This document shows positions 43,546 to 53,738 of a DNA stretch of 64,000 nucleotides, in pieces. The position numbers and the translations under genes are program-made. The stretch covers positions 25,099,869-25,163,868 of the forward strand of contig OY755242.1 of NCBI GenBank assembly GCA_963576725.1. Direction: 5' to 3'. The notes beneath the pieces were generated by a model, which was not told the origin of the DNA, did not search any database, and saw nothing but the letters and a program-made list of their open reading frames with translations. The stretch is from Azorinus chamasolen (taxonomy: Eukaryota; Mollusca; Bivalvia; Cardiida; Solecurtidae). How positions within the stretch are numbered: position 1 is the stretch's first letter; each line of letters opens with the position of its first letter.

Positions 43546-43914
43546 TCAATACCGGTTTGAGTCGGTTCTCCTTTTACCAGAATTCCGCTGTGTAAGCGGC
43601 CCTGAAAATTCGAAATGTGGCATCTTCTTACTGAGAATTATCGCTTGAATACATAATATTGCCAATTTTAACAGCCGTGGCGTATCAAAATATATTATCA
43701 AGTAATGAGTGAAGCATAAATAAGTCAATGTCCTTACTGTTAACAAAGAAAAATCCGAGAATAAAATCCAACGTTGTGACCCGCTTTCGATCAAGCATGG
43801 CGGGTGAGTAAATTGGCTTCGACACCGCGACCTACATTTAAGAAGATGCTTTAATACCAACATTTCGTAAATATATATGATTTGAAATATCTCGATAATC
43901 TTTTCTTTAAACAT
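43546..43914 (-). other. 122-codon open frame, not recognised
   Basis: The frame has several Leu/Ile-rich stretches and a Cys/Arg-rich patch (KCRSRCRSQF). I recognise no family, no splice context and no coding bias, and regard it as chance or TE-derived. Confidence 0.15.
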
Positions 43915-44102
43915 AGCTGGACAATTTACTGATTAAAATCTTGTATTCATTCTATATTTATAATGTGTTCGGGACTATTTTTCATACCATATATAGAGAT
44001 CCTACTACGTTAGAAACGAAACTGGCAACGACCTAGATAGCGGCTATTACGTGACCGTTATATAATATTAAAAAAAAATCCAATACAATGGAATATAAAT
44101 AT

Positions 44103-44260
44103 AAGAAATAAATGACGTGCTCCCTGTGTTCATGAGGTTATGCAACGCATAGCTTTACGAGCAAAGATTCACGTGAAGCCCTTCGGGCTTCACTAACTTT
44201 GCTCGTAAAGCTATGCGTTGCATAACCTAATGAACACCGGAAGCACGTCATTCATTTCTT
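44103..44260. repeat. Near-perfect palindrome, ~158 bp
   Basis: AAGAAATAAATGACGTGCTC on the left, GAGCACGTCATTTATTTCTT in inverse on the right with few mismatches; inner arms GGTTATGCAACGCATAGC, and the tip is GTGAAGCCCTTCGGGCTTCAC. A separate GTTAGT/ATTCAC mismatch sits beside the tip. Neither TTAA nor TA boundaries are obvious. Confidence 0.8.
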
Positions 44261-44317
44261 AAGACGTAACTATGAAAGACCGGCAGTGACATTTCAACTT
44301 CAATATTTCAAACAATA

Positions 44318-44352
44318 CAATTCATGATTTCACGATTTCTCGATTTCACGAT
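44318..44352 (-). repeat. Short CACGATTT repeat, opposite to 44812-45176
   Basis: CATGATTTCACGATTTCTCG then GATTTCACGATTTT: complementary to the array to the right, so the family E element between them is flanked by inverted minisatellite sequence. Confidence 0.55.
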
Positions 44353-44556
44353 TTTAGTTCAAAATAATCATGATTTCAATATGTCCATTTAAATTGCTAT
44401 GACGTCATCAAAACGCGGGAAATCACAGCGTTGGAGTTAAAACCACGGCGAAAAAAACGGCGGAAAACTATGACAATCTTCCTCTTTAGAACTGTATAGC
44501 CGAGGACCTCCATATTTGGCATGTACCATGTGTTCATGGTCCATTATCCAGATTGT

Positions 44557-44795
44557 TTAACCCTTTCCTCCATGAACATTAATGTAAAAAAAATAATGGC
44601 ATTGCAGATTTTAATTAAGATTACTTGTTATAATAGCACATGGACGTTGGAAGTTTAGGACATTGCAGAAACTGTATAATCATATCGATATTATATCATC
44701 AGCAAACAGAGCAGACCCTGATCAGATGACTCCTATAGAAGCCATATAATCTGGGTCTACTTTGTTTGCAAATGCGAAGAAAGAAATTCCAATTC
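44557..44795 (+). mobile_element. Family E MITE (E3), right end eroded
   Basis: TTAACCCTTTCCTCCATGAA, interior GACATTGCAGAAACTGTATA and core GCAAACAGAGCAGACCCTGA with tip GACTCCTATAGAAGCC. The right terminus is lost where the GAAATCGTG array begins. Confidence 0.65.
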
Positions 44796-44811
44796 AAAAT
44801 GAAATGGCTAA

Positions 44812-45176
44812 ATCGAGAAATTGTGAAGTCGTGAAATCCAGAAATTGTGAAATCGTGAAATTTTGAAAATTTTAAGTGAAATCGTGAAATTGAAATTTTG
44901 AGGTGAAATGATGAAATTGTGAAATCGTAAAATCATGAAATTCTGAAGTAAAATCGTGAACTCGTGAAATTATGATATCGTGAAATTGTGAAATCGTGCA
45001 ATCATGATTTGTATTGTGTGATATCTTGAAGTAGAAATGTCGCCGTCGGTCTTTCGTAAAACTTTGAAGTGAAATCGTGAAATCGTGAAATTGTGAAATC
45101 GTGAAATCGTGCAATCATGATTTGTATTGTGTGATATCTTGAAGTAGAAATGTCGCCGTCGGTCTTTCGTACGTAA
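44812..45176 (+). repeat. GAAATCGTG minisatellite with a ~114-bp higher-order duplication
   Basis: Nine-bp words GAAATCGTG / GAAATTGTG are packed through the region. A ~70-bp block (CAATCATGATTTGTATTGTG through GTCGCCGTCGGTCTTTCGTA) occurs at about 44985-45055 and again ~114 bp further on, almost identical. Confidence 0.75.
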
Positions 45177-45189
45177 CCGTTTGATTTTC

Positions 45190-46010
45190 ACATTTTGTTT
45201 TTCACCGTTCCAACTACATAGTTTACACTTAATAGTTCACATACTTCACCGTTCACATAATTCATGGCGCACCCACTTCATAGTTTAAATACTTAACACA
45301 CTTCATAGTTTACAGACGTCATCTATACAGTAGATATATCTATACCATACTATAGATATTTCTATATTTATATAGACTCTTGTAATTCAAATACGAATGA
45401 AATGGTTTATTTATAGACATGGTGATGCCTTTGTATGATTGTTACCATGAGGAGACTCTAATAAAGAATAAATATACGTGTACTATATTGCATTGTTCAC
45501 ATATTTCGTAGCTGACATACTTCATACTTCAAATACCTCCTAGTTCATACTCTTCATAGTCCACACTTCATAGTTCACATACTTCGTAGTTCACACTCTT
45601 TCTGGTCCATACTTTATAGTTTACACTAACCATAGTTTACATACCCCGCAGCTCCCATTCTTTATAGGCCTTACATTTTATAGTTCACGTATTTTATTTT
45701 CACATATTTCATAGTCAACTTACTTTATACTTCATAATTCACACAATTCATAATTTACATACATCTTAGTTCACATACTTTACAGTTCACATACTTCATA
45801 ATTCATAATTCACATACTTCATAAATCAAATACTCAACAATTCACATACTCAGTTCAAGTACTTCATAGTTCACACACTCCATGTTTTCAAATGTCATAG
45901 TTTACAACTCCATAGTTCACATAATTCAGAGTTCACATACATTATAGTTCAACTTCATGGCTTGCATACACCACAGTTCAAAGTTCGTCATAATTCATAC
46001 TTGTTAGTAC
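45190..46010 (+). repeat. Degenerate TTCATAGTTCACATAC minisatellite
   Basis: TAGTTCACATACTTCATA-like words recur dozens of times with irregular spacing (around 15-20 bp), interrupted by unrelated sequence at 45330-45480. Same repeat type as 43180-43470. Confidence 0.65.
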
Positions 46011-46354
46011 ATGTACATGGCTTTCAATCAGTTCCGCTCAGCTTAATATACTGCTTAGCAGCACTATAAATGTCGAACTGTCACCCATATAAATCTGCTT
46101 CGCACGTAATAGGCTATAACGGTTAGAAAAAATATCATGGCTGCATTTCAAGATAGTGACGAAGTGAATGTGATATTTCCTTGAATGGAGAATTAATGGT
46201 TGCTGTGACGCAGAAGATAGTTGTTAAAGTTACAGCTGATAGTATTAGATGAAAGCTATATATCAGAAAACAAGTTTGTGTTAGACAACATGGTGGACAA
46301 AAAAACGAGGAAAATAAATAAAACTTTCTAATTAATTCGAAATTTAGTAAATAA

Positions 46355-46680
46355 TATAATGTTTTAGGAAGGTGGCTGCTTAACCCATTCCCTCATACTG
46401 ACGCCTTTTGGACGTCTCTCTAAAGGTCACTTGTTGAAACCATTGTGATAAATGGAGAATGTACTCCATAGGATCAAGTTCTCTATTGATCATAGTTGTT
46501 TCAAAACTACAAAATTCTACTATATACCTTTTTATACTAAAGTCCCCTTATTAAAAGAGATTGGGTCTAAAAGTATATCCTATGAGGGACTGATGTAATG
46601 CAGGAAATAGATATATAAAATGGGGGAGCAACCCAGAACAACATCTATACGTGAGGTAGCCTGTGTTATTAAAGATGGAT
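46355..46680. mobile_element. F-type element interrupted by family A, boundaries unclear
   Basis: AGGAAGGTGGCTGC precedes and TGCAGGAAATAG follows A7, so the insertion split GCTTAATGCAGG. The element's own ends are not recognisable. Confidence 0.5.
46380..46598 (+). mobile_element. Family A MITE (A7)
   Basis: TTAACCCATTCCCTCATACT to CCTATGAGGGACTGATGTAA (right TTAA mutated to GTAA). Hairpin tip has drifted (GTACTCCATAGGATC). Confidence 0.75.
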
Positions 46681-47199
46681 GTACTAGATTAACCCTTTAA
46701 CACACATATTATATTAGGTAAATCTGCTACATAAATATTTAAAACCCGTCCATATTTCATGGTGGAGGTATACCCGAAATGTAATATGTCCTGGTGACAA
46801 CTTTCGAAATTGATTGGTATAGCAATCAGTGCATCATGTCCTGATTAGAATACTCCTTCAGTGGTCCTATAATCTGAGTCTACATTGCTTGGTTATGTCC
46901 CTTGTGTGAGATCATGGGTGCTTAGTAGTTAAATAAAGGACATAGTATAGAAGATGTGATTATACATGTATTACTGTTGTTGAGTTATGACTTGTGGTGT
47001 GTGTTCTTGTATCGTGAACGTTGTGTATTGTGACTGTTGTATTCGTTGTTGTTGCTTGTTTTGAATTGCTCGTGTAGACATCCTCCAACATTTGCCTGGA
47101 ACTGATACTCAGTCCGTAGAAACTCGTTATATACATGTATACAGTGAACCCTGTATGTATAGAACATATAATTAATAAACACGTGAATCTGTAAAAGCA
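46680..47199. other. No gene; isolated hairpin debris
   Basis: A TTAACCCTTTAACACACAT-type start at 46690 and a decayed core (CAGTGCATCATGTCCTGATT, GAATACTCCTTCAGTGG) at 46823-46885 suggest another old TTAA element. Confidence 0.35.
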
Positions 47200-47325
47200 A
47201 GTTTTTGCTTAATGCTCCTTTAGGAGTTTACAGCATAACTTTCGCCATGCATTAAGCTACCACCTGTCTTAAACCCCCAGAATTAGACTTTGGATTGTCG
47301 TTGTAGAGAGGATTTTATGGCGCTT
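47200..47325. mobile_element. F-type MITE fragment
   Basis: GCTTAATGCTCCTTTAGGAG, CGCCATGCATTAAGCTACC, and at the right GTTGTAGAGAGGATTTTATG in place of the usual end. Confidence 0.55.
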
Positions 47326-47563
47326 TTTGCAACAAGAATAAAAGTCCCAGGGCGTATATATTTATACGTCATACATTGTTACTACGCATGTGCGGCCAGC
47401 AATACTTCATTCCTTTATTTTGTGAACAGTCATAATCATTGACCAAATTATTAGTATTACGGCATGTGAACACGGGGATTTTCCACGATGGCATGAATCT
47501 GTAAAATTATACCTGTCTACTCTCTTCGCAAAGGCGTTGCAATGCATATTATAATGTAAAGGC

Positions 47564-47819
47564 TTAACCCTTCTCTTGCTGAATTTTAAAATACATTGTA
47601 CATTCCCCTTCTTTACCCATGCCCTGTTGTATAATTACATATAACGTCACTGTATACAAGTATTTCGCTGTGCAATCACTCATGTGGAGTGCACTGGTTG
47701 CACATTTAACTTGTAAATAGTGCAGACCCTGATGAGACAGCTCCTGCAGGAGCTGTCTCATCTGGGTCTTCACTATTTACAGGTAGGTATATTGACGTGA
47801 ATAGCAAGTAAAGGCTTGA
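47564..47819 (-). mobile_element. Family C MITE (C4)
   Basis: TTAACCCTTCTCTTGCTGAA to GCAAGTAAAGGCTTGA (right TTAA mutated); tip CAGCTCCTGCAGGAGCTG. Confidence 0.8.
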
Positions 47820-47960
47820 AGAACGGAAACTGTTACAGTACTTAACTGGAGATATAGACGAAGATGACTTAGTTAATATTGACGGATAATAGCACAGCAC
47901 GGACAGTAGACTATTAGTATTGTAACACCCTGTCGAACATAAAGACGAAAGCGATGACAA

Positions 47961-48150
47961 TTAATCCTTACAACACTGAACTTTCAAATGAACTAGTCCA
48001 CACTGCAAACAGGTTAAGCTCATGGTGAATATGTGTAACATGACAACAGTGCAGACCTTGATGAGAAGGTTCTTCCAGGAACCCTCTCGTATTGATATAC
48101 ACTGCATGCTAAGGAACTTAATGACTCGTGTCCCGCACTGTAAGGGTTAA
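47961..48150 (+). mobile_element. Family I MITE
   Basis: TTAATCCTTACAACACTGAA to GCACTGTAAGGGTTAA; core ACAGTGCAGACCTTGATGAG / CTCGTATTGATATACACTG with tip GGTTCTTCCAGGAACC. The array unit contains the same family (e.g. 6660-6855) without clear ends. Confidence 0.65.
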
Positions 48151-48325
48151 CCCTTTTAGGGTCAGTATTGTTGTCTGCTGGTCACATTTTAGTCTGCTTT
48201 AAGTTCTAGAGGGGGCGCTTGTTCATTTTCGTTATAAAAAGTTTCAAACAGTTTGGATTTATTCTGGTGAGATGTTGAGTTACTCGGCGTCTCTCCTGGA
48301 TGATCCAAACTGTTTCCACATAACA
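48147..48325 (+). mobile_element. Family D-like MITE sharing a TTAA with family I
   Basis: TTAACCCTTTTAGGGTCAG at the left; core AAACAGTTTGGATTTATTCT / GGATGATCCAAACTGTTTC around TTGAGTTACTCGGCG; right end not found. Confidence 0.5.
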
Positions 48326-48490
48326 TCACTGATCCGTGTTCGTGGCACTGATGGGTTTGCGACACGGTCGATATTTCCATTGACAGACAATATGCTGTAC
48401 TCGGGTAACGCATTGTTATTAGATATCATATACACAAACCATAATTGCAAAATCGGTTTCCATGAAAACTCATTTGTATTGTTGCTTGCC

Positions 48491-48732
48491 TTAACCTTTT
48501 CCTTCATTTAAACCAGTTTCACGCATTTGTAAACAGACCAGACCAAGATCAGACGGCTCCTATAGGATCCGTCTGAACAGGGCCTGCTCTGTTCGCCAGT
48601 GGAATTTAATAGATATATTTCTTTACTTTCTAAAATTTGCTACAATGTTCCATATTTCCTTATACCTATTATGTTCATGAATATTCAGTAGTTATTAACA
48701 TTTGAAATAAACAGATATCAGGGACAGGGTTA
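48491..48732 (-). mobile_element. Family B MITE, right TTAA split by an F element
   Basis: TTAACCTTTTCCTTCATTTA at the left; core tip GGCTCCTATAGGATCC; the right terminus GGACAGGGTTA runs into CAATAAACC of the next element, whose far side supplies TA then A (49161-49163). Confidence 0.75.
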
Positions 48733-49160
48733 CAATAAACCCCCTATTCACCGAACGTTAATTTAACCCTTCTCTTGCTGAATTTTAAAATACATGTCTC
48801 CTTCTTTACCCATGCCCTGTTGTATAATTACATATATCTTCACTGTGTACAAGTATTTCGCTGTGCAATCATTGCTGTGGAGTGCACTGGTTGCACAATC
48901 AACTTGTAAATAGTGCAGACCCTGATGAGACAGCTCCTGCAGGATCTGTCTCACCTGGGTCTTCACTATTTATAGGTAGGTATATTGACGTGCATAGCAA
49001 GCCAATGGTTAAATATAAATATCGGCATTGAGGGATGAATGTTATGCAGAAAGCTTCACTAGGAGCGTTCTACACTGCTTTCACCGTGCATTAAGCAACC
49101 ACTTGCCTACAAACATCTAATTTTGTCTCTACTAGAATTTCGGTTTTGAGGGGGTTATAG
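48733..49160. mobile_element. F1 element carrying a nested family C MITE
   Basis: CAATAAACCCCCTATTCACC at the left; GGTTTTGAGGGGGTTATAG at the right, TA on both sides. C5 sits in the TTAA of GTTAATTTAAATATAAATA. Core AGAAAGCTTCACTAGGAGCG. Confidence 0.7.
48763..49012 (-). mobile_element. Family C MITE (C5)
   Basis: TTAACCCTTCTCTTGCTG to GCAAGCCAATGGTTAA, 250 bp, tip CAGCTCCTGCAGGATCTG. Confidence 0.85.
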
Positions 49161-49289
49161 TAAACTCTGTTTACAAATACCGACAGTGTATACTTAACCA
49201 AATTTGAAAACCGCCAATTAGTATTAATATAAATTATACTACCACATACAGTACTACATGTAATGTATTGTCTTGAGCATTTATAATAC

Positions 49290-49596
49290 AATGAAATCAC
49301 AATTCAACAACAGTTACAATACAACAACATCACAAAACACAAACAACAGTCAAAATACACCAACATCACAATACAACAGTCACATAACAAGAACAGTCAT
49401 AATGCAACGGAATCATAATACAACAAAATCATAATGCAACAAACAACAATACAACAACAGTCATACTAAAACAAAATCACAAAACAGCAACAACTACAAT
49501 GCAACAACAGTCATGACACGACAAAAGCACAATACTACAACAGTCATTATACAACAGAATAGCAATACGACAAGAGTTACAATAACAATCACAATA
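49290..49596 (+). repeat. Irregular CAACA/CAGTCA-rich tract
   Basis: Words such as ATACAACAACATCACAA, ACAACAGTCA and ATAATACAACAA repeat without fixed period, grading into the regular array to the right. Confidence 0.65.
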
Positions 49597-49880
49597 CAAC
49601 AGTCATAATACAACAACAATCATATTGCAAGAACAGTCATAATACAACAACAATCATATTGCAAGAACAGTCATAATACAACAACAGTCATATTGCAAGA
49701 ACAGTCATAATACAACAACAGTCATATTGCAAGAACAGTCATAATACAACAACAGTCATATTGCAAGAACAGTCATAATACAACAACAGTCATATTGCAA
49801 GAACAGTCATAATACAACAACAATCATATTGCAAGAACAGTCATAATACAACAACAGTCATATTGCAAGAACAGTCATAA
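49597..49880 (+). repeat. 34-bp minisatellite, about 8 units
   Basis: CATATTGCAAGAACAGTCAT followed by AATACAACAACAGT recurs at 49621, 49655, 49689 and on at 34-bp steps with almost no variation (CAAT for CAGT in some). Confidence 0.85.
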
Positions 49881-50388
49881 AAAGCTGTAGAAGTATACTT
49901 ATATCATTCCATAAGCAAACAGACCATGATTAAACATTTGCTGCACAGTGTGGAGTAAAAGGTCAAAATGCTGTTGCACCTTTTTTCATATTCTCTTTAA
50001 ACACCTCAGCCTATACAATATATTTATTATCGTTTGTATAATAAGAAATTCAGTCGATATAGATACATATGTAACTTACATAAGCAGACGTCCTTACGGC
50101 GGTTTATTTCAAAGTACCTTCTCTGTATTAATGTTAGGCGTTGTTTCCATTTGACTCGACGTTAAGATTATTATCAGTCTTAATTAAACAGCAACACGTT
50201 TGAGCCGTAGCATGTGCTTTGTTTTGTAAGATATCATTGATCAGACTTCGTGCTTTCTGTTTCACACATTCCTACACTGTACACTTCGTGAACTGACTTA
50301 CATTTATAAACAAGTTGGATCCTCATAGCTACAGGTCTTACCAAGGCCCAATATGTTTGCCAATCAGTCATACTTCGAGAAACAATAT

Positions 50389-50638
50389 TTAACCCTTCTC
50401 TTGCTGAATTTTAAAATACATTATCTCCTTCTTTACCCATGCCCTGTTGTATAATTACATATTCTTCACTGTGTACAAGCATTTCGCTGTGCAATCCCTG
50501 CTGTGGAGTACACTGGTTGCACAATCAACTTGTAAATAGTGCAGACCCTGATGAGACAGCTCCCGCAGGAGCTGTCTCATCTGGGTCTTCACTATTTACA
50601 GGTAGGTATATTGACGTGAATAGCAAACGAAGGGTTAA
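50389..50638 (-). mobile_element. Family C MITE (C6), complete
   Basis: TTAACCCTTCTCTTGCTG to GCAAACGAAGGGTTAA, 250 bp, tip CAGCTCCCGCAGGAGCTG. Confidence 0.85.
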
Positions 50639-50949
50639 GCATATCAGAAAATGTGTTCCTGTATCCTATACCCGATAATGACGCATGTTCACGTATTTGC
50701 CAACAGAGTAGACGAACATCAGATACTTCTTGTATCGGCCGTGTGATGAGGGTCGGCACTGTTTTCTTATGACATAAGATGCAAATAATTACTGCATTGG
50801 TCACACGTTGACGAGTTTCTATTTGATTTATAAAATTCTATGACATTTACAAAATTCTATCAAATCAAATTGCATAAATATTCGTTAGGTAAATGTTTAA
50901 GCAGTGTTTAGCAGGGTGTATGAGGATAAGATTTATACAGCATAATGCC

Positions 50950-51775
50950 TTCATCCGGTAAGGCATCGTCCTGCATATCGTCCTGTATATCGTCCAGTAA
51001 TTCTTTCTTTATTTTTTTTTCAGCATTTCGTCCATCGTCGTCCGGTATTTCATACTTTACTTCATTCTGTTTTATATTCTGTTTTTGTTCTGTGTTTCAT
51101 CCAATATTTGTCATGTATTTCGTTCATCGTGTTGCTTTTCTTGACGTAATATTGTTCTTTATATGGTTCTGGATTTCGTGCTATAATTGTTCAGCTTTCA
51201 GTCCGTCGCGCTGTTGTAATTCGTACTGTAGTTCAACCGGTAAATCTATGTGTATTTCGACCTGCATTCCACCCTGTTTTTTGTGTCCTGTAGTTCCACA
51301 TGCATTTCGTGGTGTATTTCGTCCTGTATTTCATCCTGTTGTACAGTAAAACCTCTCTATAACGGCCACTAAATTGTGTTAATTAGTTGGTATTTAGGAC
51401 AGGTGGCAACTAAAAGCAAGGTGAAAGTAAAACAGAACGCTCCTATACTTTAAGCAGCCACCTACCTTTAAGACAAATTACCTGATGTAATTTAGTGGTC
51501 GTTATAGAGAGGTTTTACTGTATTTCGTCATGCATTTCGTTCTGCAGGTTTTCTACATACAGTCCTGTATTTCACAAGTTGTCCTGTATTTCATTCTTTT
51601 ATTTTGTTTTGTATTTGGCCCTGTATTTCGTCCTTTAATCTATATTTCGTCCCATATTTTGACTTTTGTCCTGTCTTTCAACCTGTATTTCTTTCTGCAA
51701 TTCGTCCCGTATTTTGCCCTGTATTTCTTTTCTTTCTGCAATTCGTCCTATATTTTATTCTGTTTTAAGCTACTT
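50950..51775 (+). repeat. Degenerate CCTGTATTTCGT minisatellite
   Basis: Words of the form (TTTCGTCCTGTA) recur irregularly across about 800 bp (50960, 51300-51340, 51525-51740). Open frames across it are Ser/Phe/Cys-rich by-products. An F2 element interrupts it at 51344; a further trace of the same word is at 54250. Confidence 0.7.
51344..51520. mobile_element. F2 MITE (F2b), hairpin arm deleted
   Basis: CAGTAAAACCTCTCTATAAC to GTTATAGAGAGGTTTTACTG between TA dinucleotides; the core stops at AACGCTCCTATA and resumes at CTTTAAGCAGCCACC, losing ~30 bp of one arm. Confidence 0.8.
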
Positions 51776-51879
51776 TCAAAGCAAGGTCTGTCGAAACCGA
51801 TCTGATTTAATTGAGAGTTCAGTATAAATTTCATTTGAATCAGGTGTGTCGAATATACACTTTATCCTCATACACGTAA

Positions 51880-52080
51880 CACATCTGTAATACGGATAGC
51901 AATATTGAACTGAATAGGTGATATATACAACAGTAACACCTCTGTTATACGGATAGAATAGGTGATGTATAACAGTAACATTTCTGTAACACGGATAGAA
52001 TATGTGATGTAAACAGCAGTAACACCTCTGTAACACGGATAGAATATGTGATGTACATGTATACAGCAGTAACACCTCTT
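51880..52080 (+). repeat. Tandem repeat of a transposon-end-like unit
   Basis: CAGTAACACCTCTGTAACAC, then GGATAGAATATGTGATGTA, starts at 51931, 51973, 52017 and 52067 (42-50 bp steps). The repeated word resembles the left end of the F element that follows at 52067. Confidence 0.7.
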
Positions 52081-52228
52081 TAATCCAGATTTTCAAACCA
52101 GTAAGACAGTTGGCAGCTTGGTGAAGGTCATGCAGGACACTCCTCAGTGCGCTTTCTGCATGACCTTCACTCTCAAGATCTACATTCTCTTCTTCATATA
52201 ATATATGCTTCAGAGGTGTTTTTACTGT
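52067..52228. mobile_element. F-type MITE with left end shared with the tandem repeat
   Basis: CAGTAACACCTCTTTAATCC at the left, CAGAGGTGTTTTTACTG then TA at the right; core GGTGAAGGTCATGCAGGACA / GCTTTCTGCATGACCTTCAC, tip CACTCCTCAGTGCGC. Confidence 0.65.
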
Positions 52229-52342
52229 ATTTGAAATACCATAATGGTTCCATAGAACTCAAGATTTACTATAAGAAATAAGTTCACCTCTTCGATTTGT
52301 GTGGTGTATTTAGTAATCACCTTCTTTTTACAGAGTCCTACG

Positions 52343-52592
52343 TTACCCCTTTTCCTGTTCTATGTTTATTCCATATTTCAATACCTACTGTATATTCATG
52401 GACAAAATAGTTATAATGAAATACAAAAGGTGGAACATTGTAAACATTTTAGAAAGTAATGAAACAGATCTATCAAGATATTTTAGCAAACAGAACAGAC
52501 CCTGATCAGACGGCTCCTCTAGGAGCCATCTGATCTGGATCTACTCTGTTTGCAAATGTGTGAAAACATGTTTATATAAGGGAAAGGGTTAA
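52343..52592 (+). mobile_element. Family B MITE, complete
   Basis: TTACCCCTTTTCCTGTTC (TTAA mutated) to AAGGGAAAGGGTTAA. The core pairs GCAAACAGAACAGACCCTGA with its complement, tip GGCTCCTCTAGGAGCC. Confidence 0.8.
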
Positions 52593-53109
52593 TACGTTAT
52601 GTGGTCTCATCAGCGAGACTGATTTGTAATATTTAGCATGGCGTAGGTGAGATGCGTACAATGTAGATACTGCGTCTGGAATTGCAAGCAGGCAATATCA
52701 AGGGATGTATTTACATCTAAGGCGCACATACGTATATTTATAAATAATGAGTGATTGCTGCTGGGTGGTGATGATGATTTCAAATGGTACATACATATAC
52801 CCTGATCAGGCGCCGCGTTCTAAAAATATTAGTTGAGCTTGGTATACAAATATATATTGTTGGCTATAAACTCGTTATATTTACGTGTTAATATACATTG
52901 TACGTACATCAGTACTAAGCTTAGCTGTGTATGTTTGTTTGTTCGTTTGTTTGTTTTTATATGTTTTTTCCATGACCAGTTTCATACTGGTATTGGAGTT
53001 GATATCTATTTTTAAACTTGCAGAGAGTGTTCATTAAACCCATCTGCAAAATTTGACGCATGCGATGTACAATCGTCATTTATTAAAAATGATTGTTCTC
53101 TAATTATGG

Positions 53110-53500
53110 ATGTGTAAGACAGGTGGTAGCTTAATGCAGGTAAAACTAATGCAGAAAGCTCATATACAGTAAAACCCCTCTAAACCGGAATTCTAGTAGA
53201 GAAGAATTTACATACTTTTAGGCAGGTGTCTGCTTCATGCAGGGTGAAAGTCATGCAGAAAGCTCCTCTAAGAGCTTTCTGCATGACTTTCACCCTGCAT
53301 GAATCTGCCACCTATCTCCAAGACCGATATGTATACCAAACTTAACGTCCAGTTTAGAGGGGTTTTACTGTATGAGCTTTCTGCATTATTTTTACCCTGC
53401 ATCAAACAACCATGCACCAGTTTTTAAGACTCCTATATTAAATAAATGGATTGGCCGCTTAGGACGTGTTCTACTTTCTATATTCAACAATTTACCATTG
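53110..53500. mobile_element. F-type element interrupted at its hairpin tip
   Basis: AGACAGGTGGTAGCTTAATG ... AGAAAGCTCA, TA[insert]TA, TGAGCTTTCTGCATTATT, CCTGCATCAAACAACC, then GGACGTGTTCTACTTTCTA at the right. The insertion lies exactly in the loop of the hairpin. Confidence 0.7.
53167..53370. mobile_element. F1 MITE, complete, nested in another F element
   Basis: CAGTAAAACCCCTCTAAACC to AGTTTAGAGGGGTTTTACTG. The core is nearly perfect: GCAGGGTGAAAGTCATGCAG and complement, tip AAAGCTCCTCTAAGAGCTTT. Confidence 0.85.
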
Positions 53501-53512
53501 GTAGCAGAAGGG

Positions 53513-53738
53513 TTAATACATTATCCCCTAGTGACGCATTTTTGCGCATCTATAAAAACACTTTATGAAACCATTGTGATAAATAAAGCATTTGCTCCTA
53601 TAGGAGCAAATGCTCTATTTATCACAATGGTTTCAAGCTACAAAATTCTAAATTGTTCCTTTCCTCTAGTTAATGCTCCTTCTCGGTAGATACATTCAAA
53701 GAGGTGGGTCTAAAATAGCCTAGGAGAGAATGAGTTAA
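53513..53738 (+). mobile_element. Family A MITE (A8), complete
   Basis: TTAATACATTATCCCCTAGT (left terminus substituted) to TAGGAGAGAATGAGTTAA; hairpin with perfect tip GCTCCTATAGGAGC. Confidence 0.75.

Noticed and set aside
43546..43914. 122-codon frame as a gene
   Set aside because: No recognisable motif, splice context or repeat-independent support.
49597..49880. Possible CRISPR-like array (34-bp regular units)
   Set aside because: There are no unique spacers; the whole 34 bp is repeated and the DNA is eukaryotic.
50945..51349. 134-codon Ser/Phe/Cys-rich frame
   Set aside because: Produced by the CCTGTATTTCGT minisatellite; composition explained by the repeat.
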